Shown: positions 8,050 through 17,106 of the stretch, piece by piece | Numbering within the stretch: position 1 is the stretch's first letter | How the letters are laid out: the number at the start of each line of letters is the position of its first letter | Assembly: GCA_012513605.1 (NCBI GenBank) | Contig: JAAZBV010000026.1 | Span: forward strand, 1 to 33,363 | Source: Desulfatiglans sp. | Lineage (GTDB): Bacteria; Desulfobacterota; DSM-4660; Desulfatiglandales; HGW-15 | Reading direction: 5' to 3' | DNA length: 33,363 bases | The notes under the pieces: model-generated | The model's input: the letters and a program-made list of their open reading frames with translations, nothing else | What the model was told of the DNA's origin: nothing | Databases searched by the model: none | Position numbers and translations under genes: made by a program

Positions 8050-10167
8050 ATGCATGCTGACTTTGGATATATAGAGGAGGGAAAGCTTGGAAAGCCATAC
8101 AATATAAGGCTTTTGAAAAGGCTGTCTGAATATGCTCTCCCCTATTGGAGGATTATTGCCCTTGCGCTTACAGTGGCTGTTGCCATTACCCTTTTAGACC
8201 TTGTCCTGCCATTCCTCACAAAGGTGGCAATTGACAGATACATCCTCTCTTCATACGAAGAGGTTATCCCTGATAAGGCCGATAAAGCTGAAATTATTAA
8301 AAAATACAAAAAGATAATGATCTTCAGCAATGACAATAAAACTGCATATATTCACAGGGGTGACCTGAAGGATATTGATCCGGCAGACCTTCATGAATAC
8401 AGAAGAGATGGCGTCATCTCCGGGACATCATGGTATATCTTTGATACTGAGAAATATACAATGGTTGAAAAGGAGGCAGGAGAAAGGTACGAACATATTA
8501 TCCTGTCAGACGGAAGAATCGCCCTGACAAAGGGGGTTATCGACGGGCTCCCCGCGCATCTTATATTAAGTGCAAGGTCAAGTGATTTTAATGGCCTTAT
8601 AAAGATCGGTATTTTTCTCATCTTTGTGCTTTTAATAACCTTTGGGCTTAATTACCTGGATTACTATCTCCTTGAGTATATTGGGCAGAATATAATGCAG
8701 GACGTAAGGGTTGCCCTGTTTGAACGGATACAAAGCCGTGCCCTCTCCTTTTTTAACAGGCATCCTGTTGGCCGGCTTGTGACAAGGGTAACAAATGATA
8801 TAGAAAACCTTAATGAAATGTTCAAGTCTGTGCTTGTAACCCTTTTTACAGATATCTTTATTCTGGTTGGCATAATAGCCATGCTTCTTTATCTGAACTG
8901 GCGGCTTGCACTCATAAGTTTTATTATTCTTCCTGTGATATTTATCTTTACCATTGTAGTAAGCAGAATGATGAGGGATGCATTCAGGATACTTCGTGAA
9001 AAGGTGTCAAAACTGAACGCATTTCAACAGGAGCAGATTGCAGGAATGAGGATCATCCAGCTTCTTGCAAGAGAAAAATATCAGATGAGGGTCTTTCACG
9101 GGCTTAATCATGAAAATTATCTGGCAGGCATGTACCAATTAAAGCTCTTTGCCATATTTGTCCCTGTAATGGAATTCATCTCTGCTGTGGGGGTTGCCCT
9201 TATTATATGGTATGGTGGAGGCAGGGTGATATCTGATCAGATGAGCCTCGGCTCTCTTGTCGCATTTGTAAGTTATATACAGATGTTTTTCAGGCCGATA
9301 AGGGACATATCTGAAAAATACAATATTATGCAGCTTGCAATGGCATCAACAGAGAGGATATTTGAGTTCATGGATAATGGCGAGATGATCCCTGACCCTG
9401 AATTTCCGGTTATTATCCCTGAAAAGAGGGGGGAAATAGAGTTTCGAAATGTCACCTTTTCCTATGATGCGGGAAGGCCAGTGCTCAATGATGTAAGCTT
9501 TAAGATTAACCCCGGCGAAATGGTAGCGGTTGTTGGAGCAACTGGGGCTGGTAAGAGCACAATTGTGAACCTTATTGAAAGGTTCTATGACCCGGATAAA
9601 GGGTTAATACTCCTTGATGGAGTTGATATCAGGACTATAAAAAAGGCCGATATCAGATCAAGGATATCCCTTGTAATGCAGGATGTCTTTTTGTTTTCAG
9701 GCGATCTTAAGGAGAATATCTCATTAGGCAATGAATCTGTTACCCAGGCTGATATTGAAGAGGCGGCTATAGAGGCAAATGCAAAATGGTTTATAGATAA
9801 ACTACCCGAAAGGTTCAGTCAGGAGATAAGTGAAGGTGGGACAACATTATCCGGAGGTGAGCGGCAGTTGCTTTCATTTTCAAGGGCCCTTGCGCATGAT
9901 ACGGATATCCTGATACTTGACGAGGCAACATCAAGCGTTGACCCGGAAACAGAGAGACAGATACAGGATGCAATCAACCGGATGACAGCAAGCCGGACAA
10001 CCCTTGTTATTGCACACAGGCTCTCTACCATAAAAAAGGCTGACAGGATTATTGTTATGGGTCATGGAAGGATCATTGAACAGGGAACTCATTACGAGTT
10101 GATGGAAGCAAAGGGTAAATATTACAGGCTGAATCTTTTCAGGGAATCTTATAATGAGGAAAAATAG
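8050..10167 (+). CDS. ABC exporter subunit with canonical ATP site and extra external domain (MdlB/BmrD-like)
   Basis: 705 residues, about 110 longer than a standard half transporter. The extra length lies between the first two membrane helices (about residues 70-185) and should face outward; BmrD of the BmrCD exporter has a comparable insertion. The nucleotide-binding domain has GATGAGKST at 496-504, LSGGE at 600-604 and Walker B ILILDE at 620-625 with the catalytic Glu present, followed by AHRLS. With the preceding gene it should form a heterodimeric exporter with one active and one degenerate ATP site. GGG in the short gap before the ATG at 8050 may serve as a ribosome site. A palindromic repeat follows directly after the stop. 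Confidence 0.95.
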   Translation: MHADFGYIEEGKLGKPYNIRLLKRLSEYALPYWRIIALALTVAVAITLLDLVLPFLTKVAIDRYILSSYEEVIPDKADKAEIIKKYKKIMIFSNDNKTAYIHRGDLKDIDPADLHEYRRDGVISGTSWYIFDTEKYTMVEKEAGERYEHIILSDGRIALTKGVIDGLPAHLILSARSSDFNGLIKIGIFLIFVLLITFGLNYLDYYLLEYIGQNIMQDVRVALFERIQSRALSFFNRHPVGRLVTRVTNDIENLNEMFKSVLVTLFTDIFILVGIIAMLLYLNWRLALISFIILPVIFIFTIVVSRMMRDAFRILREKVSKLNAFQQEQIAGMRIIQLLAREKYQMRVFHGLNHENYLAGMYQLKLFAIFVPVMEFISAVGVALIIWYGGGRVISDQMSLGSLVAFVSYIQMFFRPIRDISEKYNIMQLAMASTERIFEFMDNGEMIPDPEFPVIIPEKRGEIEFRNVTFSYDAGRPVLNDVSFKINPGEMVAVVGATGAGKSTIVNLIERFYDPDKGLILLDGVDIRTIKKADIRSRISLVMQDVFLFSGDLKENISLGNESVTQADIEEAAIEANAKWFIDKLPERFSQEISEGGTTLSGGERQLLSFSRALAHDTDILILDEATSSVDPETERQIQDAINRMTASRTTLVIAHRLSTIKKADRIIVMGHGRIIEQGTHYELMEAKGKYYRLNLFRESYNEEK

Positions 10168-10168
10168 G

Positions 10169-10238
10169 AACCGCAAATGAACGCGAATGGACGCGAACAA
10201 AAATATTAATTAACCTTTATTTGCATTGATCAGCGGTT
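10169..10238. repeat. Palindromic intergenic repeat, copy 1
   Basis: Begins two bases after the ABC gene stop. AACCGC (10169-10174) pairs with GCGGTT (10233-10238). Between them are AACGCGAAT and GACGCGAA modules, an AT-rich centre and TTATTTGC. The same module order occurs at 12180-12240. Such repeats are usually dispersed in many copies; only two are seen here. Confidence 0.6.
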
Positions 10239-10275
10239 GCAAATTATTATTCACCTGGATTACAGGAGAAGGAAA

Positions 10276-10563
10276 ATGGAAAAAATAACTATACCGCAAA
10301 CACTTGCATCTGTTGCAGGCAGGTGCTGGAATATATACAGTTTTCCAGTGATTGTGCTTTGTTGCATCCTATTTATGAGCGGATGTGTGAGCATGACAAA
10401 AAAGGATTTGAGGCTTGTTTCAAAGCCAAATATGCAGTTCGATGGATCTGCAATATTTAATTATCAGGATAAGCTGCTTACGCAGTTTGAATCGAGTTCA
10501 GCCTCCTTCATGGGAGGACAGTCAGGGGACTGTGGCTCCTGCGTTGCAGGGGGAACATTATAA
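10276..10563 (+). CDS. DUF4266-like lipoprotein with C-terminal Cys pair
   Basis: 95 residues from the ATG at 10276, chosen because GGAGAAGG precedes it; an in-frame TTG at 10237 falls inside the repeat. A hydrophobic segment ends in MSGC, a clear lipobox. The short mature part (KKDLRLVSKPNMQF, then FESSSASFMGGQ) matches the layout I know for DUF4266 proteins: an L..P.M.F element and a Gly-rich C-terminus with Cys. Here the end reads GDCGSC rather than the common GCGC-type ending. DUF4266 genes commonly sit beside a thioredoxin gene, a DUF3570 barrel gene and sometimes the flavin transferase gene apbE. The stop overlaps the next ATG by one base, so translation is probably coupled. Confidence 0.75.
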   Translation: MEKITIPQTLASVAGRCWNIYSFPVIVLCCILFMSGCVSMTKKDLRLVSKPNMQFDGSAIFNYQDKLLTQFESSSASFMGGQSGDCGSCVAGGTL

Positions 10564-12182
10564 TGAGACGCATTAATGTTTATATAATCATGATACTGTT
10601 TATTTCAGTAATGGGTGATATGGCGTGGAATGCCGGAGAAGTTGCCCCTTCATTCACCCTGTTGCAGCATGGAACAGAAAAACAGGTCAGCCTGAATGAT
10701 TTCTATGGACAGATTGTACTCCTTGATTTCTTCAGTGCCGGTTGCAATCGTTGTTTAACTGCTTCATGGGAGATTGAGACCGGAATTCAGGAATACTATA
10801 AGGCCCGTTCAGGAAATCCGCATGGTATAAAGGTTCAGGTTATTTCGATTAATTCGGATGTTGCCAGACCGGATGACATGAGCGCATTTATAGAAGATAC
10901 CGGTATAAGCATGGTTCTGGAAGATACCAGCGGCAGACTGCTGGATCTCTATGGCGGCTACACCCTGCCATATCTTGTTATAATTGATGCTGTAGGTGCA
11001 GCGTCAGGCGCATTTCCTCCAACCGTGGTTTATAAACAGGCCGGTTTTGACGGGTTTGAAAAATTGTACAAAATCATAGACTCTATAACCGGTCTCAGTG
11101 AATCAAAAGCGCATGATATGGATACAATACCTGTTTCAGAAGCGGATCAGGAGATCACACATGATGGTATAATTGATTTATCATCACTGAGCGCATCCGA
11201 TGTATCTGTGTCAGAGACACTGATCGGGTATTATTATAAGGGCCGGAAAATAGATATTGATCTTGCCTTTTCATGGCGCCGTATTGAGACGGATTACCTT
11301 TCCGAATACCTGGGTAACAGGAGGGAGAAAAACCTGACCGCTGACAGGATGGGGCTCCAATGTAATACCAGTTTCAGCCTTGATAAAAACCTTGCAATAA
11401 CTGCCGGTGTCGGTTTCTATGATGGTTTTCAGACCTTTCGCGCCTTATGGCTTAATGAGTATTACAGGCACATTTTTGATGTGCTGGGCCAACTCATTGG
11501 TAACCTTGACGGGTATAAGATTGCCAGACCAAAGGGGTATAATGTTGCATCAGCTCTGCGCTGGGAATATATCCCGGATATTGCGATTGTAGATGCGGGG
11601 ATATCCTTTCAGCATGATATCGTTTCTCCGGGCTATGAGATGGGGGTGCCTCTTGTCAGGTTGAGAGACAGGTATAATACAAAGAGCGGTCATATTGCCT
11701 TTGAAAATGTCCTTACACGACGTTTGCGTACCATTGCTGAATTCCGGATAGATGACACTACGAATCGTGAATTAAGGTATTCACTCCAGGGAGGCCTAAA
11801 CTATGCGATGGCTGAAAACTGGGTTATGCGGTTAAATGGGGGATGGTCAAAGGAGATGCCTGGCTTCAGAGCGAAATCGGTCAGTGCGGTCATGGAAAGA
11901 GACTGGCATGGTGTATGGTTTACCAGCATTTTCGGGCGATACTATGAGGATACGAGTGAAATTGAGAATGCCATTATAAGCGTTGCGGCTGCCCCGCCAC
12001 TTGAGTCATATCAGGCAGGCATAGGGCTGCGAATGCAGGGGCACAGCTTCTCTTACAAATTTGTTGCAGGGCCGTGTTTCACCAATTATAAGAGAAAAGC
12101 TGACAGGGATATTGCTTTTGACCAGTTGTACAAAGAGAGGGACTGGCTTTCAGTGCAGTTCACATATCTCCACAGGTTTTAA
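10563..12182 (+). CDS. Fusion of a TlpA-like thioredoxin domain and an outer-membrane beta-barrel
   Basis: 539 residues. An N-terminal signal (about 1-24) is followed by a thioredoxin/redoxin domain at 25-175, with FFSAGCNRC (Cys61, Cys64) and TLPYLV, which carries the expected cis-proline. A linker of about 40 residues leads to a region from about 210 to the end made of alternating polar/aromatic strands, ending in LSVQFTYLHRF. The terminal Phe is the outer-membrane barrel insertion signal. By context the barrel is probably DUF3570-like, although I cannot confirm this by eye. The thioredoxin and barrel are normally separate neighbouring genes in DUF4266 clusters. The fusion would place a thiol-active domain at the periplasmic mouth of a barrel, next to the Cys-rich lipoprotein encoded just upstream. 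Confidence 0.83.
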   Translation: MRRINVYIIMILFISVMGDMAWNAGEVAPSFTLLQHGTEKQVSLNDFYGQIVLLDFFSAGCNRCLTASWEIETGIQEYYKARSGNPHGIKVQVISINSDVARPDDMSAFIEDTGISMVLEDTSGRLLDLYGGYTLPYLVIIDAVGAASGAFPPTVVYKQAGFDGFEKLYKIIDSITGLSESKAHDMDTIPVSEADQEITHDGIIDLSSLSASDVSVSETLIGYYYKGRKIDIDLAFSWRRIETDYLSEYLGNRREKNLTADRMGLQCNTSFSLDKNLAITAGVGFYDGFQTFRALWLNEYYRHIFDVLGQLIGNLDGYKIARPKGYNVASALRWEYIPDIAIVDAGISFQHDIVSPGYEMGVPLVRLRDRYNTKSGHIAFENVLTRRLRTIAEFRIDDTTNRELRYSLQGGLNYAMAENWVMRLNGGWSKEMPGFRAKSVSAVMERDWHGVWFTSIFGRYYEDTSEIENAIISVAAAPPLESYQAGIGLRMQGHSFSYKFVAGPCFTNYKRKADRDIAFDQLYKERDWLSVQFTYLHRF

Positions 12183-12240
12183 ACGCGAATAAACGCGAAA
12201 GGACGCGAATAAAAATATAAGTTAGCGTCTATTTGCGTTT
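12180..12240. repeat. Palindromic intergenic repeat, copy 2
   Basis: Starts at the stop codon of the barrel gene. AAACGC (12181-12186) pairs with GCGTTT (12235-12240). Internal AACGCGAA and GACGCGAAT modules, an A-rich stretch and TATTTGC follow the same order as at 10169-10238. It may double as a transcription end for the preceding gene. Confidence 0.6.
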
Positions 12241-12256
12241 TTTGTCGGTTTATTGC

Positions 12257-13032
12257 TCACTCTTCTGATGCCCTATTACCTCGCGGGATAGTGCAGATTA
12301 TAATAAACGCAAGGAGCGTCATGATTGCACCTAACAGGAATATATGGCTTAACCAAGTGTCAGAAAGAAAAATATGGCCCCCATTGCTGCATCCATTAGT
12401 CTCTGGGGTACCGCATTCTGAACAACAATGGTGTTGATCGTGGGAAGAATACCATATCCAAGACCGCCCAGAAGAGATACCACAAGGCTCATGAACACGG
12501 GCGTTCCGGCATTGAAAAAGACAAGAATGAAAATGCTCATGGTGAGAAACCCGTAACCAAAAACATACATCCATTTAAAACAGCCAGTCCTTGCAATCAA
12601 ATACCCGGCAGGCACCCCCATAAAGGCGGTCAACACGCCATAAGGGGTACTGATCATACCGCTGTGTAATGTCGAGATGTCCTGTATCTCCTGCAAAAAC
12701 ATCGGAAAGTACATCATCATCCCCATTGTACTAAAGGATGAAAGAAATGTGGCAATAGCCAGAGTGCTGAATGTACGGTTGCGGAGAAGAACAGGATTAA
12801 GAACAGGTTCATCTGCACGGGATTCAACAAAAAGAAACATTATCCAGCTTAATATGGAAAAACCCAGAAGCCCGATTATCTGGACCGAAAGCCAGGGGTA
12901 TCTTGTACCGGCAAAGGAAAATCCGATAATTGTTGCAGAGGATGCAAGGGCCACCAGTATGCATCCATAAATATCTATCCTGTGGCCCTGGAAAACTGTT
13001 GATAATCCTGCTGAATCTCTTTCAGGGGCACC
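12257..13032 (-). pseudogene. Remnant of a DHA2-type MFS drug exporter
   Basis: Only the C-terminal half of an EmrB/QacA-like transporter is readable. One frame is open from 13032 down to 12349 and gives HRIDIYG, then several membrane segments with PVLNPVLLRNRTF and GGLGYGILPT. It stops after AAMGAIFFFLTLG. The last membrane helix (HIFLLGAIMTLLAF and the C-terminus) continues in another frame to a stop at 12257. The joint near 12350-12365 therefore holds a frameshift. The segment normally found between these two motifs also appears to be missing, implying a deletion. There is no plausible start and the N-terminal six or so helices are absent. It should not encode a working transporter. Confidence 0.85.
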
Positions 13033-13244
13033 TTATTCTCCTTGATATGGCTGGTTATTGTTTTTATAAAATTACCTGCATATCAGAGTTCTTTCGGGAA
13101 TAAAAGCTCAATATTTTTGATTTTAATTATTTTATTGCAGTTCAAACTTGACAAGTTTTAACCATGTTATTACAGCTATACTATTAATTAATATAAACAA
13201 TCAGGATTGATAACAAAACCTCTAATATAGTTGCCGGAAATCAA

Positions 13245-15392
13245 ATGATAATAAAGAATCGATATATAACCTTGAATAAAATCCTCCTGCTTTTACTGCT
13301 TTTGGTTACCTCTTTTTTGCTGATAGATTACCTGAAGCTGTCTGATGCAGAGACAATAGAGAGCGCTACTGCCCAGCAGATGCTATCGCCAACAAAAGAA
13401 CAGGAAAAAACAGTCAGGAATCTTGTAAAAAAACTGAAAAGGTCACATTATCTTGATGAAACGCTTGATAATGCATTCAGTGAAAAGGTGTTTAACAACT
13501 ACATAGAGCTACTTGATTCTTCAAAAACACATTTCCTGAAAACAGATATTGATGAGTTTTCAAAATTTCGTTTTATCCTTGATGACGACCTGAAAGGTGG
13601 AAACCTGGAGTCCGCTTTTTATATCTACAGAAGGTACCACATGAGAAGGGAGCAAAGGATTAAATACACAATAGGGGTTCTTGAAAATGAGATAGCTGCC
13701 ATTGATTTTAACACAGATGAATATATTGAGATTGACCGTAAGAAACTCCCATGGTGTGATGACCTTAATGCGGCTCAGAGGCTTTGGCTTAATCTGTTAA
13801 AAAATGAGATACTGAATCTCAAGCTTGATAAAACTCCTTCAGAAGAGATACAGACCACCCTTTTAAAACGCTATAAAAATCAGTTAAGGTTACTTGAACA
13901 GACCAACAGTGATGATGTCTTTAAATACTTTATTGTGGCCTTTACACACAGTTATGAACCGCATACCGAGTATTTTCCTCCAGTTGAGTCGACCAATTTT
14001 GATATCCATATGCGCCTCTCACTTGAGGGTATAGGTGCCATGCTTAAGAGTGAGGATATGTATGTGAAGGTGGAGGAACTTGTGGTTGGGGGGCCTGCTG
14101 ATCGCGGGGGAGAATTAAAAACAGCAGACCTCATTATTGCTGTCGGGCAGGGTGAAAAAGGTGAAATTATTGATGTAGAAGGGTGGAGGCTGGATGACGT
14201 TGTTAAACTAATCAGGGGGCCAAAGGGAACGGTCGTTCGGCTTAAGGTTATACCTGCCGATAAAACGGATATAAGTAAGACAAAGATAATTTCCATAACA
14301 CGAGATACTGTAAAGCTTGAGGAGCAGTCAGCAAAAAAAAGCATATTGGAAATCAAGAGGAAAGAGAGGGATTACAGGATCGGTATTATTAAACTACCGG
14401 CATTTTACAGCGATTTTGAAGCTGCCATGTCAGGAGATGCCAACTATAAAAGCAGCACACGTGATGTGGAAAGGCTTATACATGAACTGCTTGATGAAAA
14501 TATCCAGGGACTGATCCTTGATCTTAGAAACAATGGTGGAGGTTCTCTTCACGAGGCAAAAGATATGACCGGCCTTTTTTTAACTGAAGGTCCTGTAGTT
14601 CAGATTCGTGATGCAGATAATGATGTAATGCTTTACAGCGATACTGATCCAAGACTTGTATACAGCGGTTTGATGGCAGTACTGGTAAATAGAATGAGTG
14701 CATCCGCTTCAGAGATACTGGCCGGCGCCATCCAGGATTATGGACGCGGAATTATTGTTGGAAGCCAGACCTTTGGCAAGGGAACTGTTCAGAGTATGGA
14801 GCCGCTTGAACCGGGAAGATTAAAATATACACAGGCCAAATATTACAGGATAAACGGCGAGAGCACGCAAAATCGCGGTGTTATACCTGATATATTATTC
14901 CCTGAAGTCATCAATGCTGATGAAATTGGCGAAAGCTCTCTGCCACAGACAATGGCCTGGGATCAGATCAAGGCTGCTGACTACAACAGGGTCTCGGTTC
15001 TGACCCCTGTCATCAATTTTCTTAAAGAGGGGCACTTGCTCCGCATAAAGGATAACCCGGAATTTACATACCTTAATGAACGCATCTCATTTCTTGAAGA
15101 AAATCGAAAAAGAACAAGGATTTCTTTGAATGAATCAGTGAGGCTAAAGGAAGAAGAAGTTATGAAACAGCGCCTGCTTGATATAGAAAACAGGCGAAGG
15201 CAGGCATCAGGTCAGGAGCCATATAAGGAATATTCGGAAATAGAAAAGGCTGAAAAGGATAAGGCGGAAAGAGAGAAAAAGAACGGACTTGAACCCGATA
15301 ACCTGCTTAAAGAAACCGGAGAAATCCTTACAGACTGGCTGATTAAGTCAACAAAAAATGGGGCAAAAAATGATAGCATACTACGAAATTAA
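13245..15392 (+). CDS. prc: Tail-specific periplasmic protease Prc (S41A)
   Basis: 715 residues; E. coli Prc is 682. A signal/anchor lies at about 12-30. The N-terminal helical part contains VFNNYIELLDSSKTHFL, typical of Prc. A PDZ domain lies at about 256-340 (LEGIGAMLK, VVGGPADRGGELKTADLI). The Ser/Lys protease core follows: SASASE with Ser487, Asp498 and Lys512 in FGKGTVQ. The spacing matches E. coli Ser430/Asp441/Lys455, so it should be active on unfolded or SsrA-like C-termini in the periplasm. The C-terminus is highly charged and helical, as in the DUF3340 region. The ATG at 13245 has only GGAAA upstream. The gene overlaps the CorA-like gene by 23 bases, suggesting coupled translation. 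TTGACA at 13148 and TATACT at 13177 are present but 23 bases apart, so no promoter is called. Confidence 0.95.
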   Translation: MIIKNRYITLNKILLLLLLLVTSFLLIDYLKLSDAETIESATAQQMLSPTKEQEKTVRNLVKKLKRSHYLDETLDNAFSEKVFNNYIELLDSSKTHFLKTDIDEFSKFRFILDDDLKGGNLESAFYIYRRYHMRREQRIKYTIGVLENEIAAIDFNTDEYIEIDRKKLPWCDDLNAAQRLWLNLLKNEILNLKLDKTPSEEIQTTLLKRYKNQLRLLEQTNSDDVFKYFIVAFTHSYEPHTEYFPPVESTNFDIHMRLSLEGIGAMLKSEDMYVKVEELVVGGPADRGGELKTADLIIAVGQGEKGEIIDVEGWRLDDVVKLIRGPKGTVVRLKVIPADKTDISKTKIISITRDTVKLEEQSAKKSILEIKRKERDYRIGIIKLPAFYSDFEAAMSGDANYKSSTRDVERLIHELLDENIQGLILDLRNNGGGSLHEAKDMTGLFLTEGPVVQIRDADNDVMLYSDTDPRLVYSGLMAVLVNRMSASASEILAGAIQDYGRGIIVGSQTFGKGTVQSMEPLEPGRLKYTQAKYYRINGESTQNRGVIPDILFPEVINADEIGESSLPQTMAWDQIKAADYNRVSVLTPVINFLKEGHLLRIKDNPEFTYLNERISFLEENRKRTRISLNESVRLKEEEVMKQRLLDIENRRRQASGQEPYKEYSEIEKAEKDKAEREKKNGLEPDNLLKETGEILTDWLIKSTKNGAKNDSILRN

Positions 15393-16308
15393 AGAGAACC
15401 GGGTTACACAGTCGACTCATGATAACGCCCCTGTGATGATTGCCTCAACGATTCAGGAGATAGAAAAAGAGGAGATCAAAAACAAGTTTGACCTTGATGA
15501 ATATGATATGAATTCTATTTTTGACCCTGATGAGGTGCCCAGGATTGATTTTTCTGATGAGCGTCTACTTTTAATATGGAAGTCACCCATTAAGGCAACA
15601 GTCTCAGAGTCAATTGAATTTGAGATAAAGGTTACAGGGTTGATACTTTTCAGGGATCAGTTGATGTTTGTCGGGGAGACAAGTGAAATATCTTTTATGG
15701 AAAGAGAGTTTCGTAAAACCAGGGATGTCAGTGATGTGTTATTGGCATTCCTGCTCAGCAAGGTCAGGCAGTTTGTTGGGCACCTGAAAGCAATAAGGAT
15801 GATAGGATCAGAGCTTGAGAAAAAGATAACAGTATCCATGGAAAATAAACATCTTCTTCAGATGTTCAGTCTGAGTGAAAGCCTTGTCTATTATGTGGAT
15901 GCACTTGAAGGCAATGGAGCTGTCTTAAGAAAGCTGGATAGAATGGCAAGCCAGATAGGATTTCAGGAGCGGCATCTTGAAATGCTTGAGGATATTATCC
16001 TCGAAAACTCACAGGCTGCAAGGCAGGCCAATATACATTCATCCGTTTTAAGTGGATTAATGGACGCAAGAGGGTCAATAGTAAATAACAATATGAATGT
16101 TCTGTTAAAAAATCTAACCCTGATAAATATAGTATTTCTCCCTCTTAACCTGATTGCCAGCATAGGCGGGATGTCGGAGTGGAGTATGATGACCAAAGGA
16201 CTCGACCTGAGGCTTTCATATGCCCTGTTTTGCCTTGCCATCCTGGCGCTGGGCTGGTGCACATGGATTTTTACCAAGAAGATAGTGGATAGACCTCGTA
16301 ATAAATAA
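15370..16308 (+). CDS. CorA-family divalent cation channel-like protein with altered GMN signature
   Basis: 312 residues from ATG 15370. GGGG six bases upstream favours this start; ATG 15358 is also in frame. The long soluble N-terminal part ends in a helical stalk (LEDIILENSQAARQANIHSS), followed by two C-terminal membrane helices, the standard CorA/ZntB layout. The first helix (INIVFLPLNLIASIGGMSEW) carries the pore signature, but GMN reads Gly267-Met268-Ser269. In CorA the Asn helps select hydrated Mg2+. Selectivity may therefore differ, or the protein may transport another cation. The start lies inside the end of prc. The C-terminus is basic, as usual for the family. Confidence 0.87.
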   Translation: MIAYYEIKENRVTQSTHDNAPVMIASTIQEIEKEEIKNKFDLDEYDMNSIFDPDEVPRIDFSDERLLLIWKSPIKATVSESIEFEIKVTGLILFRDQLMFVGETSEISFMEREFRKTRDVSDVLLAFLLSKVRQFVGHLKAIRMIGSELEKKITVSMENKHLLQMFSLSESLVYYVDALEGNGAVLRKLDRMASQIGFQERHLEMLEDIILENSQAARQANIHSSVLSGLMDARGSIVNNNMNVLLKNLTLINIVFLPLNLIASIGGMSEWSMMTKGLDLRLSYALFCLAILALGWCTWIFTKKIVDRPRNK

Positions 16309-16355
16309 TATGCGGATTTATTTTATTAATTAAACTGACTCCAAGGGAGACTACT

Positions 16356-17105
16356 ATGTTAATAAAGATAGTTTTAGGGGTTATATTTGTGCCGATAGCC
16401 CTTTTAAATTTATTAGGTCCCCTCTTCGTAAAAAAGGTACAAAAACTGCCGGCGAGGATCAGGTTTGCCGGGCATGATGAAAATGAATTCCTTATAAGTA
16501 GAGATGAGGAATTTAATCGACTGGACTCTGAGATTAAGACAATAGGTTTCGAATATATTGGCTCTTCATATATGAAAGATACCAATGCAGAGACAAACTT
16601 TTCCCTGTACACTAATGAAACAGATTTAACCTGTGCCCTGGTGGTTTCAATCATTAGCAGTGTAAAAACAATTACCTATGTAGAGTTTTCACAGTTGTAT
16701 GAAGATGGCTCTATGCTGAATATCTTCAATTCATCCCAGGTATTGCCTTTCCCTGATATGGATTTAAAAATAGCATTGCGTTACCCTGATATAAAATCAC
16801 CAAAGGAACTTTATAATGTTTTTGTGAGGATCAAGAATAACTTAAAGAATACAGCCCGACCAATGGCATATGACAAATCAAAGGGCTTTAAGCATATTGA
16901 AGATTTTATGGCAAGGGAGTCAGATGATCTGGTTAAAAGAGGGTATTGTTATAATGAGATTGATAGTGATGGTAAACGATCTTTAACATTGAAGGGGGCA
17001 TATCTTCTTACATGGCGGAGCATTTTCCCCGGCAGCAGGATAAGAGAGCTGATTGACAGGTCTTATGCTTCCAGGATACTCAAAAATCTATTAAGAGGCG
17101 AATAG
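16356..17105 (+). CDS. Membrane-anchored hypothetical protein
   Basis: 249 residues, not recognised. One N-terminal hydrophobic segment (about 3-24) anchors a soluble domain. The domain contains a beta-rich stretch around 60-135 (GFEYIGSSYMKD, TYVEFSQLYEDGS) and a more basic helical C-terminus (GAYLLTWRSIFPGSRIRELIDR). AAGGGAG lies just before the ATG, a good ribosome site. One base separates its stop from the MBL-fold gene, so the two are likely made together. No conserved catalytic motif is visible. The organisation recalls small membrane-bound sensors or scaffold proteins, but I assign no function. Confidence 0.75.
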   Translation: MLIKIVLGVIFVPIALLNLLGPLFVKKVQKLPARIRFAGHDENEFLISRDEEFNRLDSEIKTIGFEYIGSSYMKDTNAETNFSLYTNETDLTCALVVSIISSVKTITYVEFSQLYEDGSMLNIFNSSQVLPFPDMDLKIALRYPDIKSPKELYNVFVRIKNNLKNTARPMAYDKSKGFKHIEDFMARESDDLVKRGYCYNEIDSDGKRSLTLKGAYLLTWRSIFPGSRIRELIDRSYASRILKNLLRGE

Positions 17106-17106
17106 A

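Noticed and set aside
12677-12970. 97-codon plus-strand frame over the MFS remnant
   Set aside because: It is antisense to recognisable MFS membrane segments.
13148-13182. TTGACA and TATACT upstream of prc
   Set aside because: The spacing is 23 bases, too long for a sigma70 promoter; no alternative -10 at 16-18 bases is convincing.
13952-14356. 134-codon minus-strand frame within prc
   Set aside because: Antisense of the PDZ region; Ser/Thr-rich composition is typical of a shadow frame.
16271-16654. 127-codon minus-strand frame across the CorA-like/hypothetical gene junction
   Set aside because: Overlaps two better-supported plus-strand genes and has no start signal.
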